A stretch of 62,337 nucleotides of DNA from the NCBI GenBank assembly GCA_905221605.1, contig CAJNDS010002840.1, positions 70,181 through 132,517 of the forward strand. The letters are read 5' to 3'. This document shows, piece by piece, positions 38,337 to 51,300 of the stretch. The notes under the pieces were generated by a model. The model saw nothing but the letters and a program-made list of their open reading frames with translations, had not been told where the DNA came from and searched no databases. The DNA comes from Symbiodinium natans (lineage: Eukaryota > Sar > Dinophyceae > Suessiales > Symbiodiniaceae). The position numbers were made by a program, and so were the translations under genes. How positions within the stretch are numbered: position 1 is the stretch's first letter; every line of letters begins with the position of its first letter.

Positions 38337-41300
38337 CCCCTAAACCCTAAACTCTAAATCCTAAACCCTATTACCTTAAACCCCAGACACAAAGAAAGAA
38401 GCCATCAATGGTTCAGGTGGTAAAGTAAAGACCTTTTCAGACAAGAGCAAAGGCAGGGCCGTGTGCTGAAGACCGCTTGGAGAGGGCTCCCCCTAAACCC
38501 CGAAGTCATGGGGCTTAAGAGCTTGTAGGGGTCTAGGGTTTAGGGTTTAGGGTTTAGGGTTTAGGGCTAGGAGCCTTGGGGCCACAAGGTTGAAGTGGCT
38601 GAGAGTCGCAATGAAGCCCAGCGGCGCTTCAGGCTTGCCCTGCACGGGTGAGTCCGGATTTGAGGCTGCCTCCAACAGAACCTTCCCAGGATGGGCTCTT
38701 AGGGTTTAGGGTTAGGGTTTAGGGTTTAGGGTTTAGGGTTTAGGGTTTAGGGTTTAGGGTTTAGGGTTTAGGGTTTAGGGTTTAGGGTTTAGGGTTTAGG
38801 CTTTAGGGTTTAGGGTTTAGGGTTTAATCAACCCTATCAAAGGGCCTTTTTAAGGGGTAGTGGGGGATAATAGCCCGTCCTGGGCAAGACCAAGGTTTGG
38901 GACGCCTTAGCTAATTTGGGGTTTAGGAGTTTCGGGTTTAGGGTTATAAAACTTCATGTGCCTTATCTTTTCACGGGGGGCCGAGGTTAGGAGCTTGAGG
39001 GTGCAGGCAAAGTGACTGTTTGGGGAGGTTGGAGGGTTGCAAAGTTGCGATGGGTTGCGGGGCTATTGTCTCATGGAGTCGAGAAAGGTTCCCTCATTCC
39101 AGGGTAAAACCGGGTCACCTGCAACACGGCATCTGGAATTTGGCCTCGCCTTCTCGCATAACGTTGACCACATACTGAGAATTCCCCCCCTCCCCACCCT
39201 GATTGAGCAAGTCCAATTCCTAGAGCTGATAGCACAATGCTCCTCGGCCGAATTACCCGAAAACAAAAAGCTGCTTCCTTCAATCGTGGTCACGAGAACT
39301 CCTGCTTGTACTCTAGAGGCTTACTCTGGCAACAGGCAGCTCCGGAAGTTTCTGATTGTGGAGCTCCTGCCCTATGTACAAGCTTGCGTGGCCGGGGGGG
39401 GGGGGGGTTCGAAATAGAACGTTAGCAAGCAGCACACAGGCAATGTGGGTTTCGGGTTTAGGGTGTAGGGTTTAGGGTTCGCCGCGCTTGCGCCTTGGCC
39501 GCAGTGGCGAGGCCGTTGATCACGGAAGCTGTTGCCCTCAACGCGTGCAATCCAGCACATGTGGGTGCTACGAAAGCTGTAAAATGCGAAAGCAGCATGT
39601 GGCAGCCAAACTAAAAACAGTGGCCCAGACTGTGTGCTGCCCTCTGCTTCAGCCTCTGAACTGCAAGCCTCTACAGCACATGGACGAGCGGTGGCTAAAG
39701 TCTCGAACCTGGGCAGGTCGACAAACAGGTCTTGGATGGCGCTGTCCAGCCCACAAAGACCTGCACCATATAACTGTTTCATCAATCATATGTGGGCCCT
39801 CACGAACTGCCACTTTGCTTGCTTCCACGTTGCTCAAGAGGCTAGCCCCAGCTTAGAAACCCTTCTGTTGATGCTGAAGCCCTCTATCCCTTGGCATCCT
39901 AAATTTAACCTTCCCCCCCCCCCTCCCCCCCCAACCAAAAAAAAACACACAAAAACAAAGCAGCAACGCGAACTATGTCGGAAAGCGGAGGAGCCTTCGA
40001 CGAGAAGCCTAAACGCTGAAAAGCTGAGCCGCTTCCCAAGTCGGGAGACCGCGCATTGGAGTGGATCACTCCTCGGGGGAACTCAACTTCTAAGGCGTCG
40101 CTTCTTATATATATATATATATGCTTCTATGTATATATACATACACGTTTATATCTGTCTGTACATATATATGCTTCCATATTTGTTATTGTTTGTTTAG
40201 TGTGTTTTTTTTCTTTTTTTTTTTTGGGGGGGGGGGGGGGCGTGGGTGGAGGGGTGTTGGGGGGTGAGTGGGAGCAGGTCGCAGTCTGTTGCATCAAACC
40301 CTGAAGCGAAGGGAGGTGGGCGGCTGTTCTTAATGAGGACCTCCTTGTAGTCGCCTTCCAAGGGAAGGGTTGTTTAGGGTTTAGGGTTTAGGGTTTAGGG
40401 TTTAGGGTTTAGGGTTTCCTACGTGTTCATGGGTTGGCGGTGGGGCTTTCGTTGTCTGCTTGGGGGGGGGGGGGGGGGGAGAAAGGCTGCCAGCTTTACG
40501 GAGAACCTGAATGATGCAAGTAAAGATTTGGGTTTCCGACATTAGGGGGGGGGGGGGGGGGGGGAGGAGGTTACCTTATTGGTGTCCTGACGCTAAGGGG
40601 ATCCCACGATGTGGGGATCCATATTGGGGGTCCACTATTTTCGTCAGTCCCCATTTCCTGCGGTGTAATTAGCACAATAACATATTAACTAGTAAGCCAA
40701 CAATTAAACTTTTCAGAATTATTCTTACAATATTTGAATTTTTTGAAATATAACTTTTTTTGTGTTATGTATAAATAAACCTTTCAATTTACAGAATACG
40801 AAAATATTTTCATAAAGTTAAAATGAAAAATATTGATACATTCGAATCATACTTAAAGATGTTTTACATGATCAAAACCCTAAACCCTAAACTCAAGGCT
40901 TACAACACCCCCCCCCCCCCCCTCCCCCCACTCTGGGGCTCACACGCCCGGTTGTTTAAGGTTTCCCAATAAGGTACCCAAGCCGTAGACTTGAGGGGCT
41001 TTTTGAGGGGTTGCCCAAATGAGCCTGCAAGCCCCGTAAACATCTGTCAGACCCCAAAACCTTCCTGGACCTGCAAATTCGAGCCTTCCTGGAACCCCAA
41101 CCAGCCTGCCACCCCTGGCACCACCCCCGAATTCTGCAACCCACCCCCCCCCCCCCGCCCCCGCCCCACTCTAATTCAGGACGAAGAAGTGCTTTTGGTA
41201 GGCGATTGAATTGAGTTTAGGCTAAAGCCTTAGAAAGGAAAAGGTGGCTTGGCTGCCTGAGACAGCGTGGGTGGGACAAAAGCCTGAGATGGCCCTCCAC

Positions 41301-44300
41301 AATCGTGCCATGGCTGCTCTTCGCATGTCTCGGAGATTTCGAAGCTACTCATAGTACCAACCCTCACAACTTCTGCGCCATAGAATAGCAAGCCCGGTAC
41401 CCTATATAAGCCCTAAACCCTAAACCCTAAACCCTAAACCCTGAACCCAGTAAAGCCATGTCCAAGGCGCGGGATGCAGCGGCCACGAGCTCTGCAGCCC
41501 CCAGGCCAGGGGCCTGGAGACAAAGGCTTGGGTTTGGGTTTGGTGCTTTAGGGGGTTGAGGGTTTGGGGTTTAGGGGTTTGGGGGTTTAGGGGGGTTTAG
41601 GGGTTTTAGGGGTTTAGGGGGGAGGGGTTTTAGGGGTTTAGGGGTTTTGGGGGTTTGGGGGTTTGGGGGTTTGGGGGTTTGGTGCTTAAGGGGTTCAGGG
41701 TTTGGGGTTTAGGGGTTTAGGGGGTTTAGGGTTTAGGGTTAGGGGGTTTAGGGGTTTAGGGGTTTAGGGGTTTAGGGGGTTTGGGGATTTGGGCGTCTGG
41801 GGGTTTGGGGGTTTGGGGGTTTAGGGGTTTGGGGGTTAGGGGTTTAGGGGTTGAGGGGTTTGGGGGTTTAGGGTTTAGGGGTTTGGGGGTTTAGGGGTTT
41901 AGGGGTTGAGGGGTTGGGGTTTGGGGTGTTTGGGGGTGTGGGGGTTTAGGGGTTTGGGGGTTTAGGGGTTTAGGGTTTAGGGTTTGGGGGTTTAGGGGTT
42001 TAGGTGGCTAGGGGGCTAGGGGTTGAGGGTACAGAGAGGTCCCATCTTCTAAGGGCGCCCTCAAGTTTTCTCGGGGGAAAGAAGCTGGGAAGCAGGGGGC
42101 CTTCGGTGTTGGGCGCTTCGGCACTAGGCTTCGGTTGAGGGCTTTTTGAAAAGTTGCAGGGTTTAGGGTTTGGGGCTCAGGGCGTAGTAGGTTGAGGATT
42201 CGGGGACGTGCAGGGCATGGCTTGGAACGGATGCCAAGGAACGCTAAACCTCCCCATGCCGGCAAGAAGACGACAGAACCTCCACCTGCACCGAAGCCCC
42301 TGAAACCCAAAGCCAAAACCCTGCCTTGAGAATGTATAAGTATGTATATCTATATCTATATCTATATCCATATCTATGTCTATATATATATATATCTATC
42401 TACACACGTGTTTTTTGCATACTAAAGTCTGGTCGTTTATGCACGATGTGTGCATATACATGTGTGTGAATTTGTCATTCTGCTTGCTGGTTGATTCCCT
42501 GCATTGCATTATCCTACACAAGAACTGAACCATAAACAGCCTTCTGCCTGCAGGTCGGACAGGAACTTCTCCAGCATCGTTGTGACCAGAGCCATGAGCC
42601 GCAGAAGGCTAAACAGCCGAGAAAACCCAAACACAACCGCAAAGCCCTGAGCCTGGGTTTTCCCGGGTTTAGGGTTTAGGGTTTAGGGTTTAGGGTTTAG
42701 GGCTTCCGCGTTTGCAGCCCCATGTCTGTGGGAGTCGCCGTCGCGCATTTTGGCACAGGTAGCTTAACCGTACTGCGTGGCGGCTAGATGACCAAATTCA
42801 AGCATCCACAGCCAAATGGTGAACCACCTCTGGATACTTGGAGGTTCATGGGTAGATATACGTGGGGCTGTGAGTAGGGAAACAATACTTATAACAGGTT
42901 ATAACCTTACTCAGGGTACTTATGCCTACCATGCACCGTCAAGTAGGCTTCCCACTTGACAGGGCTGGAGGGTGCGCAAGCCATCCGAACTGAGATGCCG
43001 CAGAGTGCCACGGTGAACCGACTGCCATTGCACATGCCCAATCACGGACATCTAAACTAAACCGAAACCCCCCTGAGCTTCAATTCCGAAGCAGCAAACC
43101 CCAAACCCTCCAGCGCTCAAACAGCTCCAGCCCCAAATGCAGAAACAAAAGCATCTCAGGCCCAAAGGAGCCGATTCCTAGATCCACAGGGGCTGGCTAA
43201 ACGACTAAGCAAGAAGGACCTGCAACACGCTCAACTTGCTCTGGGAACTCGGCGTGCCCCATCGTAGTCCCTTGGAAGAACCCCAATTTCCCAACTATTT
43301 CTTACCCGAACCTCATCCAGGAGGAGGATGGAAGGATTGGCCATGATCGCCTGGTTATGGTCTCAGGGATCGTAGGATGTAGGGCTTGGGTTTCGGGAAC
43401 CGTCGGTACAACACGAACGCGTCCAACCGCAACGATGCTTCCCAACAGAGGCGGCTTGAGTGCGACCCTGACTTTCCAGGGCCCATCATGTCCAGAAGAG
43501 CTGCTGGCTGCGCAGCAAACGGAAAATTGGAACCTAACCCTATAGACCCTAGCAAAACCAAACCTTAAACCCTAAACCCTGAACCCCAAACCCTTTTTCC
43601 CCCAATCCTCTCACGAGGATCCTCCGACCCACTGCGGCCAGAAGACACGCGCAATGGCCACGCGCTGCTTCTGGCCTGCAGCCAATTGCTTAAGAACCCC
43701 GGGCTGGGGGGGTGGCTAATTGCTTAAGACCCCCAAAAACTCAAATATATTCTGCCTTCTTGAGGGTAATGTATGGATCATTAGTTTTTGTTTCTTTTCT
43801 GGTTCTCTTAATTAAATACCCCCTCTAACTATAAAAAAAACACACACACACACTTTCCAGAAAACCCTGCCGAAACCGACCCCGCCTTTTAAAGCCTCTT
43901 CCGAACTAGGGGGTGGGTTGAGAGCTCCCAAAAGCCTCAAACCAACCAACATCCTGAAGCTCCCTTCCCTCCCTTCCCTCCCTTCCCTCCCAGCCCTCCC
44001 TTCCCTCCCCGACCTAAACCCTAAACCCTAAACCCTAAACCGTGAGCTGTCTGTGAGCCTGGCTCTCCACAGCCTACCTCACTACTCTTACGATCTAATG
44101 ACAGATCTTGCCTGCCTGTCTGTCTTGCTTTAAGGGTTTAAGGCTTAGGGCCAAGGGTGAAGGGTGTAACTATTAGAAGGGCTCTTACAAGGGTCTTACA
44201 AGGGCTTTAAGGCAGGAAAGCTGGCTTACACCCAAATTAATGAAGTAATTACTTAAACCCTCCAAACCCCGAAGCCTAGACCCTAAACCCTTTACGTAAT

Positions 44301-47300
44301 GCTTGGATAAAGACATCCCCCTATTCATAGCAACGCATTTCGAGTTTCTATTGGGGGCGGGGGGTAGATATTAGGGGGAACGGCTTACCCCTTAATTAAG
44401 GAATATTCCTTAAATCATAATAAGGATCCCTTTTCATTTAAGGTATATTCCTTGACTAAGGGGTATTGGGCTCTCTGGGGACACGACAGCAGCTTCTTGT
44501 GAATCCGACGTCCAGACCCTGCCTTACTCGAAGCCCTGACAGACGTTCCACTAGCACGGCAGCCGCTGTGCTCCAGCTGCTCAAGCTAGGGTTTAGGGTT
44601 TAGGTTTACGGTTTAGTTCGGGTTTAGGGTTTAGGGTTTGGTGTAGGGTTTAGGGTTTAGGGTCTCTATGACCGTTCTCATCCTGTTCTTGCCAAGTCCC
44701 CTAAACCCTGTAGACCCTAAAACTGTGTTTTTCAATTGCCCACGGCCTCCGCTTAGCTGGATGCCCCGCTCGCCCACGAGTGTGTTCTCAGCGCAGCAGA
44801 GGTTTAGGGTTTAGGGTCTAAGGTTTAAGGCGTCGGGTTTAGGGTTTTGGGTGTATTGAATGGAGGCTACGGAGATGTCAGTTCTCACAATGATGGTCCC
44901 CTTTCGGGTGCCCTAACTATTAGGGGTCGCCTTATAGTAGCATCCCCAAAAGGGACGAGAAGTTTAGAGAAGTGAGCATATGGGGCTTCGTGAGTTTGTG
45001 TTCTAGAACACCAAGAAAGATCCCGAATTCCGACCCCAATGCAACAGCCAAGGGATCCTCCAGGATCCGCCAGGACTGCAATATAGGGGCCTGAATAATT
45101 AGACAGGGTTTTGGACCCTCACGGAGCCATGACAAGCACTCCAAAATCCCCAAAAGCCTCAGCGCCAGCTCGAAATCTCAGGGTTCAGGGTCGAGCACCT
45201 ACCTGAACTACCTTGGCCCCCCCCCCCCTCTTAAACGCTCTGAGAAGCAATGAGGGGAAATAGAAAGAATTGCCAAGTAAAGCCTGCCACCCGACTGGGA
45301 GGTTCATGGGTCTAGGTGCAACTATCTAAGGTTGAAAAACCATGGTCCCTTAGTCTGGTCCCTTGCCTTTGCTGCTAGGGATCCGGAAGTATGGGCCCTT
45401 ATTATGTAGAGTGTAAACAAGCGTTAGGTAACAAAGGACCAAATTAAGGGCCCATATGTGGAACCTTAGGAAGTAGGGCTTCAAAGCTCAAGGCCTGTAG
45501 GTTTGCGGGGTTTAGTAGGTCAGGCTGTTGTATGCTAGGTCCTTAGGTTTGTGGAGCCACGCCACGTAGCCATCCGTGAAGTCTGCGATGAAGCCATGAC
45601 CTCACACGGGTATGAGGTGCCCCATTTACACTTTAGGGTTTGTAGGATCTGGTATCGGGAACGGCTTGAAGAATGCTTGTAGGCAACAGAGGATAACCGA
45701 TGACTCTGACCGCAAGATGCAATGCAATAGCTGTCTGCCGCAGAGCTCCGCGATTCTGGCCTAGAACTAACCTCTGAACGAATGGGCCACGACGAAGGAT
45801 AATTGAGCATCCATCCAGAAAGGCTTCAAGCAGACAGGCCAAGACGTCAACCTATACTCCCCTTAGAACCTTAATAACAAATCATCTGTTTGTTATTCCT
45901 ATGGGTTTTGAATTGCCAAGGGGGCTAAAGCAACAATTCTGTTCGATCATGCTGAGCTTGCAGCAGTTTGCCAGCTTCGCGGCTTCCATGAGCTTCGTCT
46001 CGTCGATCTCCTGCGCAGGTGTTCGGACCACAAGTTATAAGAGAGCCGACACAAGATTCCCTGAGCTGCAGTTGAGGGTTTGGGGTTTGGGGTTTAGGGC
46101 TGTGAAGCCCTAGATCAGTGCAGCCCACAAGGTCCTCGACCCCGAAGGCAATGTTCTCTCTGGCGCTGATGGCGAAGAGGATTGGCTCCTTGGACAGGGC
46201 GTGCCCGCGTAGGAGGGTTTAATTTTCGGATGTTCCCCCTTATACTAACAGTCCTTAGTAGGGATCATCGTGGGGGGGTACTACTATTTCCATTAGGGAC
46301 TGCTAAGTATAAGGGGGGACATCCCAAGCACTGGTACCCTAAACCCGAAATCCCAAACCCTAAACCCTAAACCCCCAAACCCCAAACCCCAAACCCTAAA
46401 CCCTGAACCCTAACCCCTAGACCCTTAAGCATTTTTGAAGTGAGTAGGCGCCCCCGTGCGAGGACTAAGCTTCGAGCCTGTGAGACCACGGCAATGTGGC
46501 TGCGAAGGTAGGAGTACTTCAGCTGCTTGACCTCGGAACCCTTTAGGGTTTAGGGTTAGGGTTTGGGGTTTTGGGTTTTAAAGCAGCATGCAGGTCCTCC
46601 GAGCTCACTCTCGTGCAAAGCAAGGCATGAATTGGGGCGTGGAGTATCCCTAAGCCGGGACCACAGGAAAACATTTGTTGTGAGGTTGAGAAAAAGAAAA
46701 AACTATGTAAGATTTGGTATAACCCAACAAACGGGAAAGTATGTCACACAGGAGCCTGAAAAAATTGAACCGAAAGAATTACAATACAAACTACCAAAAC
46801 GGCTGCTCTTCACATCACTGCGGATCCCTGGCTTGAGGTAAATCCCTCTCATCCCTTACCCAGACCTGGGAAGATCCAACAAGTAGAGCCCCCAAATAGT
46901 AGCCCATGCTACTATCGGGGCAGTTTTAGGAACCCTTATACCGGGATCCTCCCAAACCTGTGGGTACAAAACCTTTCAAAATCCCTTCATCCACCCTACA
47001 TAAACCTTCAGCCCTAAAGCCTAAACCCTGAACCGTTAACGCCCTAAACCCTAAACCCTAAAACCCTCAAACCCTCAAACCCTAAAACCCTAAAACCCTA
47101 AAACCCTAAAACCCTAAACCCTAAAACCCTAAAACCCTAAAACCCTAAAACCCTAAAACCCTAAAACCCTAAAACCCTAAACCCTAAAACCCTAATTTAG
47201 GGTTTTGTAAACCCCAAACCACAAACCCTAAACCCTAAACCCGAAACCCTAAACCCTAAACCCTAAACCCTAAACCTTCGCTCCGAAGCCTCTCAGGTCT

Positions 47301-48288
47301 AGCTGTCCAGCGAGCCGCATCGACGTCGTCGATCTTCACCGAGCCCTCCTGACACGGTTTAGGGTTTAGGGTTTAGGGCTTAGGGCTTAGGGCTGACGGT
47401 TTGGGGTTTAGGGAATAGCGTTTCGGGTTTAGGGTTTAGGGCGGTGGGCTTACGGGTTTCTCTACTCCCCTTAGAACCTTAATCTGCAAATATTCCCCTG
47501 AATTTTATGTACTTTCAAAGGGAGCTATAGGTTTCTTGTCCATGGGGCAAAAACTGATTGTTTTCTATCTGGACTGAGCATGGAATAGTGGCAAGCCTTC
47601 GAAACATGTCTGGCTGGGGTCTCAGTAGGGAGTGAGGAATGAGGTACCCTATGTGGCCCTTACAGGGCATGTATGTGCCCTAATTCCCTCATTCCCTACT
47701 AAGAACCAGTGGGACTAAGAAGCAGCGGAGGGATGAAAGCAGGGCTTCGCCGGAGTGCGACGTGCTTGAAGGTTCATATGGGTAGTAATACGTGGAGTTA
47801 GAAGTACCCTAAGCAGGGTTATACCCCATTTATAGCTATAGTTACCCTCATGACTCATAACCCTACTTAAACCCTCAACCCTAAATTTTAAACCCTAAAC
47901 CCTAAACCCTAAACCCCAACCCCCCCCCCCCCCCCCCCCCCCCACACAGGCACTTCTAGAACTCCCTCCTGGCCGGGCGCGAGTCTTGGGAACGCTACCA
48001 GACTACCATTCGCTGAAGAGCCCCCAAACAAACAAAAAAACAAGAAAAAACCTTTATTGCCCTTCTAGGGAATACTTTTTTTTTTTGGGGGGAGGGGGTT
48101 TCTTAAGCAAACAGTAGCCGAACCGATGCCCTGCCGATGTGTGGCCTGGCAGTCGTAGAGCCGCTGCAGGAGCGAGACGCAGCTGCTCTTGCCGCTGCCG
48201 GACTGCCCCACAAGTGCGACGACCTCGCAAGAGACCCCAAACAAAAGACTTACTGTTGGTTAGCAAAGGTACCCAAAACAAAAAAAGA

Positions 48289-48320
<32 letters not shown>

Positions 48321-51300
48321 ATATACATATATATATACATAAATAAATAAATTAATAAATAAATAAATAAATATATATATATATATACACCCTTTAAGGG
48401 GTTATATAGGGCCCGACTTCCCTCATTCCCTGCGAACCAACAGTAAGAACCATGGGCCACATCCTGACAGTTAAGGCTCAGGGCACACGAATGTTCGCGC
48501 CTTGCTACGGCAAAAGGGACCGGCTTTTTCTGTCAGAAAATCCTGGATGTGCCGGTTTGAAGGTCCCAGGCTAAAGTCTGCGCGCTGAGGAAGGAAGCTG
48601 CAGGTACTCTGAGGCGACGCAGAAGAGGCAAGTACTGTAGTAGTCAAGCCTATGCACCACAAACCCGAAACCACCAAAGACTGGGAATAAATAAAACAAG
48701 AATGTATCCGTGCATATATCTGTTTATACAAGTATACTATATCTACACATTCTCGCGTATTTAGACTATCAAGAAAATCCCCTGGTTCTTCGTAGGGAAA
48801 TGAGGGAATTCGGGCCAAAAAACACCCTTTCAAAAGGGACTATAGAGGGCACCTCGTTCCCTCCTTCCCTACTCAGAACCAGCCAGAAACTATACTCCCC
48901 TTAGAACATTAATAAAAACAATATTTTTTAATATCCTCTTGGGTTTTACTCTAAAAAAATTTTAAAAACAATTCCCAGTGGGGGATATAGGAAAAGCGAG
49001 GCATCCGGCCTGGTTGGGCTCTGCAGTGAAGCTGACGTTCTTCAAGACCTGCTGGTCGGGTCCTTGGGCTGTCTCTCGGCTTCTCAAGATGCTTTACAAG
49101 CATACCTAGGGTTTAGGGTTTAAGGTTTAGGGTTTAGGGCCCCTTCTTGGCCCTAGAAATGCTGGGGTTTAGGGTTTAGGGTTTAGGGCGTGAAGCTGAC
49201 CCTCATGGATCGAGAATAGTCATCACAGAGGCCCCGGCACTCTACGCGGAGTTCACGGGCCCTCTACGGACCCTAAACCCTAAACCCTAAACCCTAAACC
49301 CTAAACCCTAGTACGGGAACCACGGGCTGGAGAATGGTCCCGCTCGATTGACCGGCCTGCTCCATTTCTCAAGTCCGCGGCCCGAAGTCTGGGCGCCCAA
49401 CGGGTGACGTAGGAAAATGAGACGTTCTGGAACTCGACCTGCCATGCAGGGCTTTTTTATCCTTAAGCCTAAGCCGAATGGGGTTTGGGGTTTAGGGGTT
49501 TAGGGGTTTAGGGTTTAGGGTTTAGGGTTTAGGGTTTAGGGTTTAGGGTTCATAGTTCCCAAGAGCCGAAGGGTTGGGTTTCTATCTCTCTCGAGGTGGG
49601 AGGCCAGTTGCCACCCCGAAGCCCCTTGGAACCGCCGGAATGGAACGGCACTTGATCATCTTTGTCTTGCTGGCTGTTGGGGTTGCACAGTTGTGTTACT
49701 TTAGAAGGTGACTTCAACAGTCCATGTAGAGGAATTGCCCTAAACCCGAAACCCTAAACCCTTAACCCTAAACCCTTAAACCCTAAACCCTCAACACAAA
49801 CAGAACGGTGGGTTGAGGGCCTTTAGCGCCGGTTTGCCATCGGGTTTTGGCTCGGGTCACACGGAGTACGTGCGCCGCGACTGAAAGCAGAATCGACCTC
49901 CCGACCACCCGCAACCTCATGGCCACCCCCCCCCCCCCCCCCCCCCGCAACGCTGAACCCTAAACCCTAAACCCTAAACCCTAAACCCACAAACCCTCAA
50001 GGCCCTCTTGGAGGTTCATGGGTAGCTACAAGTGGGGGTGAAAAGGGAAGGGCGACTTTAGGGTTTTAGGGGTTTAGGGTTTAGGCTTTAGGGTTTAGGG
50101 TATAACTGGCTATAACCAAACTTAGGGTACTTATTTAACCCACTTATAAACACCCGTGAACCTTCAAGTACCCCAATTCAACCCTAAACCCTAAAACCCC
50201 ATAAAACCCCTCAACTCCCTTAACCCCCCCCTAAACCCCCTAAACCCCCTCAACCCCCTAAAACCCCTAAACCCCTAAAACCCCTAAAACCCCTAAAACC
50301 CCTAAAACCCCTAAAACCCCTAAAACCCCTAAAACGCCTAAAACCCCTAAAACCCCTAAAACCCCTAAAACCCCTAAAACCCCTAAAACCCCCTACACCC
50401 CCTAAAACCCCAAACCCTAAACCCTACTTACATAACTACCCAGATGAACCTTCAAGCTACCTGGCCTTGCCCCTGCAGTCTGCGGGCTCTACCTGGCCTT
50501 CGACCTGTGCCTGAGATGGGTTCAGGGCCGTGCGGCTGAGGGTTTGGGGTTCTAGGGTTTCAGGGTTTAGGGTTTTAGGGTTCTAGGGTTTTAGGGTTTT
50601 AGGGTTTTAGGGCTTTAGGGTTTTAGGGTTCTAGGGTTCTAGGGTTTTAGGGTTTTAGGGCTTTAGGGTTTTAGGGTTTTAGGGTCTTAGGGTTTTAGGG
50701 TTTTAGGGCTTTAGGGTTTTAGGGCTTTAGGGTTTTAGGGTTTTAGGGTTTGGGGATTTAGGGTTTAGGGTTTTTAGGGTTTAGGAAGCATGGTGCTGAG
50801 TTGGTGGACTGTGGCTGTGGTGGATTTGTGCTTTTTCCAATAGGCAATAGGGAGTTGTGAGCTCAGAAAAAGGGAACCATGAACGATCCTTGACACGGCT
50901 CACAACTACTAATTGCTTAAGAACCCCCAGCCCCCCGCCCCCCCCCCCCCAAAAAAAAAAAAAAAAAAACTTATAAGGGCAACATACGGATTATCATTCT
51001 ATTTTTTCGGGCTTCTTAAGCAACTAGTAGACAAGGTCTAGCACCCTAAACCGGCCGCCCCGCCTTTAGTCCGGTTGCTGGGCGAAGGGGCCTATGGAGA
51101 GGAGCATTCCCACACGAAACATTCTAGGATGGCCCAGAAAACCCTCTGTGATCCGTTTAAACCCAAGAAGGGAGAACACAAAGTGCCCAAAAGGGACCAC
51201 CTAGCAGCAACTTCGACCTATGCAGAAGCTGTCATCTCTCTGAAGGCTACTAATTTCATAAGAACCCCCAAGACAATAAAACTATTCTTCCTTATAAGGG

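Larger units (their letters stand above)
31770..43311. other. upstream part of the giant ABC intron, no gene resolved
   Basis: Holds telomere-like arrays, poly-G/C runs, several repeat elements, a perfect 330-bp direct duplication (37,259 and 37,992) and open frames on both strands. Minus-strand islands at 39,620-39,790 (GLCGLDSAIQDLFVDLPRFE), 39,480-39,590 and 35,560-35,830 could be N-terminal PARG exons or another gene. I see no decisive family match. Confidence 0.4.

Noticed and set aside
39037-39417. 126-residue plus-strand open frame
   Set aside because: Composition is protein-like, but it has no recognisable family, no neighbours on the plus strand, and other long frames here proved intronic. 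Kept only as an open possibility.
42008-42316. Minus-strand 102-residue open frame
   Set aside because: Two frames are open, the termini run into telomere-like repeat, and no splice sites or family support were found.
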